A stretch of 58,508 nt of DNA from Branchiostoma floridae. Taxonomy: Eukaryota; Chordata; Leptocardii; Amphioxiformes; Branchiostomatidae. The stretch spans positions 552,679 through 611,186 of the forward strand of contig NW_023365758.1 of assembly GCF_000003815.2 (NCBI RefSeq). Direction: 5' to 3'. Below the pieces are notes generated by a model. It was not told where the DNA came from, searched no databases, and saw nothing but the letters and a program-made list of their open reading frames with translations. This document shows, one piece after another, positions 1 through 10,660 of the stretch. The first letter of the stretch is position 1. Each line of letters opens with the position of its first letter. The translations under genes and the position numbers were made by a program.

Positions 1-660
1 CACCCCTACCATGATTGGTTAAAGACTCCCAACTGTATTTTTTGAATCCATAACAGTGGCCACTAAGTACCTCTCGATCACGGGCCGAACACAATACCAC
101 TGTACTACGCGGTCCCAAGACCTCACGAACAAGAGCTCACCTTGGAGTATATACAAGAACTGAGGAGTACCACAGGAACTCAACCCCAGGAGTAAATTCA
201 CCCATCAAGAAAGAAGCAAGAATTCACTGAGGACACAACTAAGGACTCACTCAAGAAGATTCAGAGAAAGGGACAAAACCAGAACTTTCCAGTTTAGTTT
301 GGCGGCCTTTTGTACAACTACTAACACTGCTTAATTAAACTATCAAAACGAATAAGTCAGCGAGTGCGTATCGTCCCACTCAAGACTTCTCAGCAAAGAC
401 AAGGTGAGTTCAGTTAAAACATTTTCTAGACCCCGACCTAGCTGAAGCGCTGAGAGTCAAGGCACTAACAGTCGTCCTTCCATACAGATTGACCTAAATA
501 ACTGCTCATCATCGATGGAGGTCTCAATCAGATACGATCCCTTTGATGAGCAAGTACTATCGGTAACTTTTAGTTGTGTTTTTTAATTAATTATTATCAA
601 ATCATCTGTTCTAATCAAACATGTCAAAATTTTATAGAAGTATCTAAACCTCCATTCTGA
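1..660. other. Upstream sequence, no gene recognised
   Basis: No coding exon, RNA gene or clear repeat was recognised here. The 3' part probably contains the promoter-proximal region of zinc-finger gene A, whose first exon starts near 690. Confidence 0.4.
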
Positions 661-689
661 AAATGCCTTCCTTACACCTGTGGGATAAT

Positions 690-864
690 CAGGTGTATCA
701 ACTTTTACCCTCGACCTCACCAGCACAGGAATGCAGAAAGGTGAGTTTGCCCCTCCGCCATTTTGGTTTCTCGGAGATTCACTAACGACAACTTTGCTCC
801 AGTTTGAGGCCAGTTTCAAGACAATTCGACATTTCAACGCTATATCAGCACCACAAATCTGAAG
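690..864 (+). promoter_or_regulatory. Promoter block and non-coding exon 1 of zinc-finger gene A
   Basis: This segment aligns by eye with the first exons of genes B, C, D, G, H and I. In order it holds a reverse-strand DR1-like nuclear-receptor element (about 701-718), a YY1-like CCGCCATTTT (755-764), the shared block TTTGCTCCAGTTTGAGGCCA, and a donor (AAG then GTAAAA) at 865. No long reading frame is present, so it is a 5' UTR exon. The transcription start is not known; the 5' boundary is approximate. Confidence 0.6.
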
Positions 865-898
865 GTAAAATATTTGCCAACCTCTTGTCCGTTCTTCG

Positions 899-901
<3 letters not shown>

Positions 902-958
<57 letters not shown>
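902..958. repeat. (AT)n microsatellite
   Basis: About 28 uninterrupted AT dinucleotides in the 5' intron of gene A. It generates spurious Ile-Tyr reading frames on both strands. Confidence 0.95.
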
Positions 959-962
<4 letters not shown>

Positions 963-1519
963 TCTTTACCAGAACTAGAAGTCGTATTTTTACTAAAGGG
1001 GGAGGGGGCATTATTATGTAATATAATTTTGGAAACAAGTTGTGACTACAAGGATTAACAATGCTCCGGTTTCATAACTTTTTACATTTCACAATTCATT
1101 TAATGACTCAATTGGCAGCACGAACTGAACGACACCGGGCAACCTGTTAGTCCTCTGTACTGAAATTCCCAAGGGAGACACGAATGAACCCCTGGTGTAG
1201 ATTTTACTCGTAGCCACTGAAGGCAGACTGTTATGAAAACATAATGATGTATTTAAATCGATAACCCGTTGGTTTGTAATTTTTTTTGTAAGTTTTTGAA
1301 ATGCCCCATGTTTCAGAATGTCCAATATTTCGCCACTACTGACAATGTATGGCAAAGTCGGGTGTAATACATGTACAGAACATCAAAACTAATATCTACG
1401 TAGTTGCATACACATAACAATGGCGAAGGGTTCTATGTAGCAAATGACTAATCTCCATCCATGGGGAGGGGTTTTCGTTAAACTGTCATTCCAGGTGTGT
1501 GCTAACTCTTAAAACTATG

Positions 1520-1521
1520 AG

Positions 1522-1567
<46 letters not shown>

Positions 1568-1686
1568 CGTGTGTGTGTGACTGACTGACTGACTTGTGTG
1601 TATCGCGTGTGTGTGTGTGTGTGTGAATGACTGACTGACTGACTTGTGTACCGTGTGTGTGTGTGACTGACTGACTTGTGTGTACC
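1520..1686. repeat. Compound (TA)n(TG)n(GACT)n microsatellite
   Basis: Runs of TA, then TG, then GACT tetranucleotides, the TG and GACT blocks recurring about three times. It lies in the 5' intron of gene A. Confidence 0.9.
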
Positions 1687-1794
1687 GGCAAGACAGGTAT
1701 GATAGCATGTGTGTGTTTCCTACCTTTTAATTATATTTCAGCCATACCATAGGTATGGTGAAATATATTGTATTCGTAATGTTTCTTTCTTTCT

Positions 1795-2400
1795 CCTGTC
1801 AAATCTTCAAATCGATTCAACTCCGTCCTTCCTGGACCGAATTACTTGAAATTTGGCACAAGGGTAGAGTGGGTCAATACCCAGGTGCCTTTTTCTCATT
1901 TTTTTCATATCTTCCTTTAAAATGATTTTATTCATGTTTTTTTGCAATTTTTATGTACATTTTGCCCCCCTGTTCCCTGGTGTTACAGCCGAATGACCTA
2001 AAATTTGGTACAGAGGTGCCTTGATCATATGCCCACAAAATTCCAAAAAAAATTTTGGCATATGGTACAGCAAAATGCTTAATTTTGGCATTTATTGGCA
2101 TTTTTTGCCCCAGAAATGACATTTTTTGGCTCCTATACCCCCATTTTACAACCAAATGACCTGAAATTTGGTATAGGAGTGCCGTCTACGTATGCGCACA
2201 TGAATTCATTGACACATTTGGCATACGGTACAACAAAATGCTTAATTTTGGAATTTTTTGGCCATTGTTTGACCAAAAACGTACGCTTTTGGCTCCTGTT
2301 CCCTGGTCTTGTAACCAAATGACCTACATTTTGGTAAATAGGTGCACTAGATATTCATTCAAATGACCCATGTACAATTTCTGGCATAAACCACTTCAAA
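1795..2400. repeat. Degenerate tandem repeat, period about 163 bp
   Basis: A motif close to AAATGACCTGAAATTTGGTA recurs at about 1841, 1991, 2154 and 2317, followed each time by an AGGTGCC-like stretch and a 'TTTTTGGC' stretch. The last two spacings are 163 bp and the first is about 150. No long reading frame. It lies in the intron of gene A. Confidence 0.75.
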
Positions 2401-2584
2401 ATGATATATTTGGGTACTTTTTTAGTAATTCTCCACTGGCCAGAGGGTCAACGACCTCTCCCACCTGAAGACAGCATGTGCACATGTCTATATATACTAG
2501 TAACTTGATTAAAGAGGCAACCAATCACGTAGCCTGAGTCAACATCCCGAAGGGGATTGGCAGCCAATCAGTGAGCCCGGTGTT

Positions 2585-3260
2585 ATCTGGATGAGTCCAT
2601 TCTGGCACGGAGGGGGTACATATTTTTTAAATTCATCTTTGGACTGTTGATTATATAATGTCTCTCAATGGGAGTATTTTTGAACTGGACTATTTTGCAA
2701 TTTTAAATGGGGTGTACTGGAAGAGTCCATTCTTGCATGGAGGGGGGCATTTTTTAAAAATTTGTTTATGGACTTTGGTGATTTGATATGTCAAAGTGTT
2801 TCAGTGTGGTTATTTTTTGACTGGTCAACTTTGCAATTTTACATAGGTTGTGCTGGAAGAGTCGATCCTTACATGGGGTGATTTTTAAAATCCATTTTTG
2901 GGACTTTGGTGATTACCAAGTCCAATTTTAGCGGATGTATTTTTGGACTGCACCACTTTACATAGGGGCATCGCAAAAAGAGTCCATTCTTGCATGGGGA
3001 TGTTTTCAAATTTAGTTTTAGAAAGGTGATAATTCAATATTCCATTTTTAGTGGAAGTGTTTTTAGACTGGTCTATTTTACCTTTTCATGCCTTTTTTGC
3101 TTAGTTCAACCATGACCATGTTTTCAGTGAGAGTATTTCTGGACTGGTGTATTGTGCAAATTCACATGGGGAGCACTGGAAGAGTCCATTCTTGCACTAG
3201 GAATTTTGTAAGATTCATTTTTGGGTGTCATTAAGTGTCATTAGTGGAAGTGACTTTTAA
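2585..3260. repeat. Degenerate tandem repeat, period about 120-136 bp
   Basis: The motif AGAGTCCATTCTTGCATGG recurs at about 2592, 2722, 2858, 2979 and 3181, each time followed by a T-rich stretch resembling GGACTTTGGTGATT. The spacing is irregular, with one double-length gap. It ends just before the coding exon of gene A. Confidence 0.75.
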
Positions 3261-3403
3261 ACAAAAGTGTTCGATTCTTGCACATGGGTGATTTTGGAAT
3301 AGTCTGTTGTTGCATGGAGAGGAAGATGGCTGAAATATGCTGCATTTGCTCTCAAGCAAATGTCCGCCTTTCTAGTTTCGGATGTTTTATTGTTATTTTA
3401 GAA

Positions 3404-4798
3404 ATGGGTGAGAGAAGCGGTGAGTACGCTATGGACGATCATCCAGCTGTACACCCTGGGGACGAGAAAAGCAGCAGTGAGAAATTAGACACAGAAAGGC
3501 ATCAAAATAAGGAAGGAAACATTCCATGTGAGGAAAAGTGTGGAGTAGAATCTGACCATCCTCCCGCTCAGGGTCGAACAGAGCAGAAGGACAGACTTGC
3601 GGTGAAACGCACTGTGAATAAACGCTTTGCGTGTACGGAGTGTGGCTATAGGGCAGCCAAAAAGTCTGTCCTAATCAAACACACAAGAAAACATACAGGT
3701 GAGAAACCATATAAATGTGACCAGTGTGACTATTCTGCTGCACAGAAAGTTCACTTAGACCGACACATGACTAAGCATACCGGCGAAAAACTCTACATCT
3801 GTGGAGAGTGTGGATACTCGGCGGCTATCAGGTGTCGCCTATAGGAACATATGAGAATACATGCTGGCGAGAAACATTACAAGTGTGACCAGTGTAACTA
3901 TACTTCTGCAAAAAAATACAATTTATTCCAACACATGACTAAACACACCGGAGTAAAAACTCTCATGTGTGGGGAGTGCGGATTTCGAACGGCTAATAGG
4001 TCCAACCTATCTCGACATATAAGAACTCATACGGGCGAGAAACCCTACAAATGTGACCAGTGCGACTATTCTACTACACACAGAAGCACTTTAGACCGAC
4101 ACATGGCTAAACACACCGGCAACAAACCCTACATGTGTGATGGGTGCGGATACAGGACTGCTAGCAGGTCTCACCTATCCGAACACATGAGAACACATAC
4201 AGGTGAAAGGCCCTATAAATGTGACCAGTGCGACTTTTCTGCTTCACACAAAGGTAATTTAAAGAAACACATGGCTAAACACACCGGCGAAAAACCCTAC
4301 TTGTGTGATGAGTGCGGATACAGGACGGCTGACAAGTCTTCCTTGACCGAACATATGAGAACACATACCGGCGAGAAACCTTATAAGTGTGACCAGTGTG
4401 ACTATTCTGCTGCACATAAAGTTTCTTTAGACCGCCACCTTACTAAACACACCGGAGAAAAGCCATTTATGTGCGAACAGTGCGAATACAGGACTAGTAA
4501 CAGGTCTTACCTGTCCGCACATATGAGAACACATACAGGTATGAAACCTTATAAATGTGCCAAGTGCGACTATTCTGCTTCATGCAAAGGCAATCTAGTC
4601 AAACATATGTATAAACACACCGGCGAAAAACCCTACATGTGTGGAGAGTGCGGATTCAGGACGGCTAGAACGTCTTGCTTAACCGTACACATGAGAAAAC
4701 ATACAGGTGAAAAACCTTACAAGTGTGACCAGTGCGACTATTCTGCTGCACAAAAATTCCATTTAGACCGACATGTGGCTAAACACAACGGCGAATAA
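3404..4798 (+). pseudogene. Zinc-finger gene A: 14 C2H2 fingers, in-frame nonsense codon in finger 3
   Basis: Single coding exon. The start is the ATG two bases after a T-rich acceptor (TTTTAG/AA), as in every paralogue; the open frame upstream of it is intron. An acidic leader of about 75 residues (DDHPAVHPGDE, then EKCGVESDHPPAQGRTEQ) precedes 14 C2H2 fingers of two alternating types. The leader is not KRAB, SCAN or BTB. At 3842-3844 a TAG replaces the TTG (Leu) present in genes B and D, inside finger 3; the same frame continues for about 317 more codons. As read, only about 146 residues would be made. It could be a pseudogene, a segregating null allele, or a sequencing error, since the rest of the frame is intact. 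The end, HNGE then TAA, is shared with B and D. Intact copies of the family are presumably nuclear DNA-binding regulators. Confidence 0.8.
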
Positions 4799-5120
4799 CC
4801 CAACGTTTAGGGAGTGTGGATACATGGACGGCTGGCAAGTAATCCGTAACCTTAGATATGACAAACCATATACGTGTAAATAGTGTGACTACACTGCAGC
4901 ACAGTAATACCATGTTAACAGACACAGGACGAGACAAACCGTGGAAACTTCACCAGTGTGTACATGATATTAATAAACCTATCCAGACACGTGCAAAAAT
5001 ACAGTAGAAGTAAAGCAAAAATGTGACCAGTGCGACTATTCTGCTTCAAGGAAAAGTAGTTTACACTTACACATGGCCAAACACGCCTGTAAACTACCTA
5101 ACCCTACATGTGCGGTATGT
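4799..5120 (+). pseudogene. Decayed finger remnants 3' of gene A
   Basis: After the stop, finger-like sequence continues with indels and stops: GGAGTGTGGATAC right after the TAA, and further on a recognisable KCDQCDYSASRKSSLHLH (about 5020-5070). The same last remnant follows gene C. These are fossil fingers, now probably 3' UTR or flank. Confidence 0.7.
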
Positions 5121-6340
5121 CTATCTCATCACTGAGCTGTGGTACTTGGCTGTTGCAAACATAAATACGAAATGTATTGAATGACTCAATTTGAGGACAA
5201 TATTCTGTATTCAACATTATGTATTATTGCTGAATAAGATACTCTTAGATAACCATGCTAGGAAGTGGTAACTTGATAACTTACCAAACGTAGATATAGT
5301 ACTGACCGTTATTGAGTTTATTCTTATGTTATTTCATGCATTACTTGGTAACGTGGTGATATTTCATTCGTTGTTTTAACATGATTATTTACATAATCTG
5401 GAAAAATAAATTTATAGTTTCAAAGCGGCTGCTAAGGTCTTCTCTTGCTGATTATACATGGCATTTCTCTCTATATGCACGTTATAAATGATAGTATCCA
5501 ACTTGAGTGTACGCTCACGAGTATTTAATTCAGCCAATTAATTCGTCATTTATACCAGTAGTAGGGTCTGGTCATTATTTCTATTTTATTTATTGGTTTG
5601 GCTAATCAGCACGCATAGCCAGGACTGGACTGTGGCTATTACAAAGGGCTAGCCTTGCTGACAAAACATAGACAATACAAATGGAATCGGGCAAGGACAG
5701 GATACTTATCAATAACAGTATTCTAAATACATAAAAATATAGAAAATAGTTTCCTATCCACACTGCACACTCATTGGATCATCCTTCTTATGTGATTAAG
5801 TTATGGGGATAGCGCCGAAGTCGCGCGGCGAAGCTGAGACCCTTGTCAGCTGTTGACAATATAAAAAAGGGTGGGTGGGTGAGAGGGTGTTTTTTTTTTC
5901 ATTTTTCTGATAGATCCCATCCCCAGGAAAACCGCGTTTCCCACCGAATCTCCCTCAAGCTGTTACTTCCTGGGTCGACCTCACCACGCTCCTCGGCGTT
6001 GTGGAAGGACCCAACAAAGAGGCTCTTGTACTTATATTGTACTTTGTAATAGACACTTTGATAAGACCCCCAGAGGAGGTCATGGAACTGCAGACGACGC
6101 ACAGGAAGTGCCGGTAACAGTATCAAGGCGCAAGTTCCCGCCGGCCGAGGTTCTAAGCAACGTAATCCAACTTATACAGTATCAACACCGATGTATTTCT
6201 CTACCATTTACCACAGTTTCCACATCGCTGTTGTGCACGGAAGAATAACTACGGCATTAGCAAGTACTGTGGTGCACTATTTCAACCCGAACTACTTTTG
6301 GGTACGGGGTCGCGGATAAATACTGTGTTATGAGACTTGA
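5121..6340. repeat. A-B spacer, duplicated in the C-D spacer
   Basis: No gene seen. From about 5565 ('ccagtagtagggtctgg') to the first exon of gene B the sequence aligns with 15278-16100 upstream of gene D, so both belong to one duplicated block. The minus strand of 5580-5640 ends in an AATAAATAAAATAGAAATAA tail, suggesting the 3' end of an old retroelement. The short reading frames here are not conserved between the copies. Confidence 0.55.
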
Positions 6341-6475
6341 AAGGTCAGTTTGCCTGGCAGCCATTTTTGTTTGTCGGAGTGTAACGTACGTGTACACGGC
6401 TACTTTGCTCTAGTTTGAGGCCATTTTCAAGACAATTTGAGACATCAGCGATAACTTAGCACCACAAACCGGAAG
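6341..6475 (+). promoter_or_regulatory. Non-coding exon 1 of zinc-finger gene B
   Basis: Aligns with exon 1 of gene D (about 16101-16241) almost base for base and with the others more loosely. It carries a variant of the YY1-like box (GCAGCCATTTTTG, core CCATTTT kept), the shared CAGTTTGAGGCCA-type block, and a donor GGAAG/GTAAAA at 6476. The 5' boundary is approximate. Confidence 0.6.
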
Positions 6476-7609
6476 GTAAAACATTTTTTTTCACCTCCTT
6501 TACGTTCTTCGTCTGATAATTCTTTATTTTCTTTACCAGAAACCGTATTCTTGACCACTTTTCTAAGGTGAGAGGGCCATGACGATCTAATTAGTTTGTG
6601 ACCGGAGGGTAACCTCCGGTGACAGACTACTAGTATTGTTTATGTAACGCGTAATGCATAATGTCTATGTAACGCGTTCGCATCTGTTACGTATGTTCCC
6701 GTTGTCGCATTCGTATGTACTTTGGTTACAGTTTGGTATGTCCTCTGTACGGACCTGGGCGATGTTGCATGCACGCTGTTTTTTTTTCTCCGCGGTAGCT
6801 TTTTTATTATCGATGTAAAAATTTCAGAAATCATCCCTGTATTTGTTATCTAGTAGAACAGGTCATGTGGTGTGGGGGCTTAGTAATTAGATTATCTCCA
6901 AGAAGATATGATGTTCTCTAATGTTGAACCACACGGCTTAATAGGGGTAGGGAATCTCCCGAGCAGCCCTCGTAACCCCTGCTTCGCCTATTGGGTCAGT
7001 TAGTCCTCACTCATAGTGAGCAATTGTGCTGGCCTCAATCATGATGTTTCTGACCTAGGGCGAAGAGTTGCTGTTACAGTTCCAATCATGTAACCCGTAA
7101 CCTTGAGTGGCCTTCAGGCCTTGTTACGTGGTGACCATTGAGTAAAAAAGAAATTTAACATTTTGCGGCCAGGAGAGGAATCCCTTAACAGCTGTTAGAC
7201 TCTGACTTCGAATTTCATTTCGTTGGTGATCAGTGCCACTGTTTTAGTAAACAAGTACATACTTCGTCCTGGTAAGCTATCAATAATATTAGGGCTTCGT
7301 TTTCTTTCCTATTGGCGTTATTTGTCTGTCTGTAACTGTCCATATCATCGGCATAAAATACATTATGTTGTTGCAACTGACGTGGCGGAATCATAAGTTA
7401 TCTACGGTCACTTGTTTATTATTTGTCTGTACCCTTGCAAATAGCCCACGGGCATGTTTTTGCACACAAATAAATGCATAAATGTATTTTTTTGGGAACG
7501 ATTGACTACATGGGCTAATACATATAATTGTGTGTGTGAGTACGTTTGCGTTTGTGTCTACCAGTGTTTCTTCTCGTTTAATATCGGATGTTTTATTGTT
7601 GTTTCAGAA
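6476..7609 (+). other. 5' UTR intron of gene B
   Basis: Intron from the donor at 6476 to the acceptor TTTCAG just before 7608. No other gene was recognised. It aligns over most of its length with the intron of gene D. Confidence 0.5.
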
Positions 7610-9010
7610 ATGGGTGAGAGAAGCGGTGAGGTCGCTATGGACGATCATCCAACTGTACACCCAGGGGACGAGACAAGCAGCAGTGAGACATTAGATACGG
7701 GGAGGCAGCAAAATAAGGAAGGAAACATTCCATGTTAGGAAAAGTGTGGAGTAGAATCTGACCATCCTCCCGCACAGGGTCGAACAGAGCAGAAGGACAG
7801 ACTTGCGGTGAAACGCACGGTGAATAAACGCTTTGCGTGTACGGAGTGTGGCTACAGGGCAGCCAAAAAGTCTGTCCTAATCAAACACACAAGAAAACAT
7901 ACAGGTGAGAAACCATATAAGTGTGACCAGTGCGACTATTCTGCTGCACAGAAAGTTCACTTAGACCGACACATGACTAAACACACCGGAGAAAAGCCCT
8001 ACATCTGTGGACAGTGTGGATACTCGGCGGCTATCAGGTATCGCCTATTGGAACATATGAGAATACATAGTGGCGAGAAACCTTACAAGTGTGACCAGTG
8101 TAACTATACTTCTGCAACAAAATACAATTTAGACCAACGCATGACTAAACACACCGGAGTAAAAACCCTTATGTGTGGAGAGTGCGGATTTCGAACGGCT
8201 AATAGGTTCAACCTATCTAGACATATCAGAACGCATACCGGCGAGAAACCCTACAAATGTGACCAATGCGACTATTCTACTGCACACAAAAGCGCTTTAA
8301 ACCGACACATGGCTAAACACACCGGCAAAAAACCCTACATGTGTGATGAGTGCGGGTACAGGACGGCTGACAGGTCTTACTTGACCAGACATATGAGAAC
8401 ACATACAGGTGCGAAACCATATAAGTGTGACCAATGCGGCTATTCTGCTGCACATAAAGCTTCTTTAGACCTGCACCTTACTAAACACACCGGAGGAAAG
8501 GTTAAGCCATTTATTTGTGGACAGTGCGAATACAGGGCGGCTAGCAAGTCTCATCTATCCGAACATATGAGAACACACACAGGTGAAAAGCCCTATAAAT
8601 GTGACCAGTGCGACTATTCTGCTTCACACAAAGTTAATCTAGACAAACACAAGGCTAAACACACCGGCGAAAAACCCTTCATGTGTGGAGAGTGCGGATA
8701 CAGGACGGCTGACAGGTCTCACTTGACCGCACACATGAGAAAACATACAGGTGAAAAGCCCTATAAATGTGACCAGTGTGACTATTCTGCTGCACAGAAA
8801 TGCAATTTAGACAAACACAAGGCTACACACACCGGCGAAAAACCCTTCATGTGTGGAGAGTGCGGATACAGGACGGCTGACAGGTCTCACTTGACCGCAC
8901 ACATGAGAAAACATACAGGTGAAAAGCCCTATAAATGTGACCAGTGCGACTATTCTGCTGCACAGAAATGCAATTTAGACCGACATGTAGCTAAACACAA
9001 TGGCGAATAA
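7610..9010 (+). pseudogene. Zinc-finger gene B: 14 C2H2 fingers, nonsense codon in the leader
   Basis: Same design as gene A, with ATG two bases after the acceptor GTTTCAG/AA. At 7736-7738 TAG stands where A and D have GAG or GAA (Glu, in the leader motif IPCEEKCG). Translation from the normal ATG would stop after 42 residues, although the frame stays open to 9010. The next in-frame ATG lies beyond the first fingers, so a finger-only product is only a possibility. Fourteen fingers follow. Finger 4 has Arg for its first zinc-ligand His (LDQRMTKH), and the linker after finger 8 is lengthened (TGGKVKP). The last two finger pairs are a direct 168-bp duplication. It ends HNGE then TAA, like A and D. 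Confidence 0.8.
8675..9010 (+). repeat. 168-bp (two-finger) direct duplication inside gene B
   Basis: The module FMCGECGYRTADRSHL plus CDQCDYSAAQKCNLD occurs twice in succession, offset by exactly 168 bp (two 28-residue fingers) and almost identical in DNA. This indicates a recent unequal exchange. Confidence 0.9.
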
Positions 9011-10440
9011 CCCAACGTTCAGGGAGTGCGGATACAGGAAGATTGGCAGGGCTTAGCTATGACAAACAATTTACAATAGCACAGCAATACATTGTAAACA
9101 GAAGAAACAGGACTGTAAACACCATGGAAACTATGAATGTGACCAGTGTGAATATGTTTCTGCACAGACATCGATGCATGGCTAAACACACAGGTGTGGA
9201 TACGATGTTTTTCGTAAATAAGCTTTTAGTAAATAAGGTATCAATTGTCTACTTCTGGAATATGACTAGGTGAGGTGAGGTGAGGGATATGCCACTTTCT
9301 ATTTATACATATGCATATTCCATATTATAGACATCGATAGGTCATTTTGTATAAATAGATATTGTATGTATGCCCCAATTGTATGGAAATATCATATATA
9401 AAACAGATGTTACTGCTGTAAGAGACTGATGCTGATTCTTCTGGCGGAAAATACCTGGTTATTATTTATCACCCATATATTGATATAACACTCTCTTGAC
9501 GTTTATTATTTATCACCCATATATTGATGTAACACACTCTCGTAGTTTCCTCTCACTCATTTTTTTTTCATATTTTGCATCAAACGTTTTTTAATCAATT
9601 TAATGCATTATTATCACAGTATGACGATTTACATCACATCGAAAATAAAATCAACTGCTCTCTTGGCTTTCTTGCAAGACCCTTTCTTGCTGGTTATTCA
9701 TGTTATTTCGATATATACAATGTATGAATAATAGTACAAGTATTCAATAAGAATGTGTGCTTATGGGTAAGTAATTATTCAACCGCCCAATCAATGAATT
9801 ATTCAATCATCAATCAGTCAATCATTTCTGAAAATTCCACTTATCAGAGTCTGTTGAGAATGAATAGTGTAAAGGAAAAGGTGTTTGGCTGGTTGATTGG
9901 TCAACTTTTAAAACGAATCAGTAATTGTGGATCGATATGCCATCGATGTTGGTTAGGGGCATCTTCACACTCAGGGTTGACAATCACGGCAAAGCCTATG
10001 ATATCAACCCTGACAAATCAGTCACGGTATTCGGTTATTAGGGGTGCCTTGCTTATGAATATTAATGAGCTTACCCTTATATGGGCAGTCAGCCGTTGAG
10101 GATCGGGCGTCGGCATGGTGAGCAAACAAAGCCATGGTAATACGTAACATGATTGGCTGATAGCTTCCCAGCGGCCATTGCGGGACAGCTTTAGCCCGTT
10201 CAAAGCTCTCTCATCGCCTGTTCTCTGATTGGCTGGGAGCTGGTTTGTGGCAACGCCCCCGGTACCCATATATTAACCTCAGGCAAGCAGAGGCGAAAAC
10301 AGATGGAGTCCCTCTGACGACTCTGTTTCGCCTTTGCGTAGGAGAATGGTTAGGGGACGCTTGCACAGCTTTACTTGAGACCCATGGCGGCTGGCGAGTA
10401 CTCATGTCATCGCTATATAAGACTACTAGTATCTGATATC
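9011..10440 (+). other. 3' flank of B and upstream region of C
   Basis: About 9011-9220 contains decayed fingers (ECGYR right after the stop, then YECDQCEYVSAQ). The rest has no recognised gene. Two CCAAT-type boxes (GATTGGCTG) at about 10150 and 10217 and a TATATAA at about 10413 lie upstream of exon 1 of gene C; their use as promoter elements is inferred from position only. Confidence 0.45.
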
Positions 10441-10524
10441 ATATAGTGTACTCGGGGGTATGCTGCGATGGTCTTATGGCGAAAGATCGTGCTACTGCCA
10501 ATATTGCCGGTATAAACAGTGCGG

Positions 10525-10660
10525 TGCTATCAGGTATATCAACTTTAACCCTTGACCTCCATATCCGCCTGACCGCCATTTTGATTTGTCTGGACGCTTC
10601 CTTTGTCTCCAGTTTGGCTATTTTCAAGACAATAAACACATCCATTGGCACCATAAACCG
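10525..10660 (+). promoter_or_regulatory. Promoter block and non-coding exon 1 of zinc-finger gene C
   Basis: Contains the shared upstream string CAGGTATATCAACTTTAACC with a reverse-strand DR1-like element (AGGTCA A GGGTTA, about 10541-10559), a YY1-like CCGCCATTTT (10573-10582), the block TTGTCTCCAGTTTGGC, and a donor ACCG/GTAGGC at 10661. Confidence 0.65.

Noticed and set aside
804-1058. Small protein with an Ile-Tyr repeat
   Set aside because: Translation of the (AT)n microsatellite.
1502-1708. His-Thr repeat protein
   Set aside because: Translation of a TG microsatellite.
3404-3640. KRAB, SCAN or BTB domain in the finger-gene leader
   Set aside because: No matching motif; the leader is acidic and low in hydrophobic residues.
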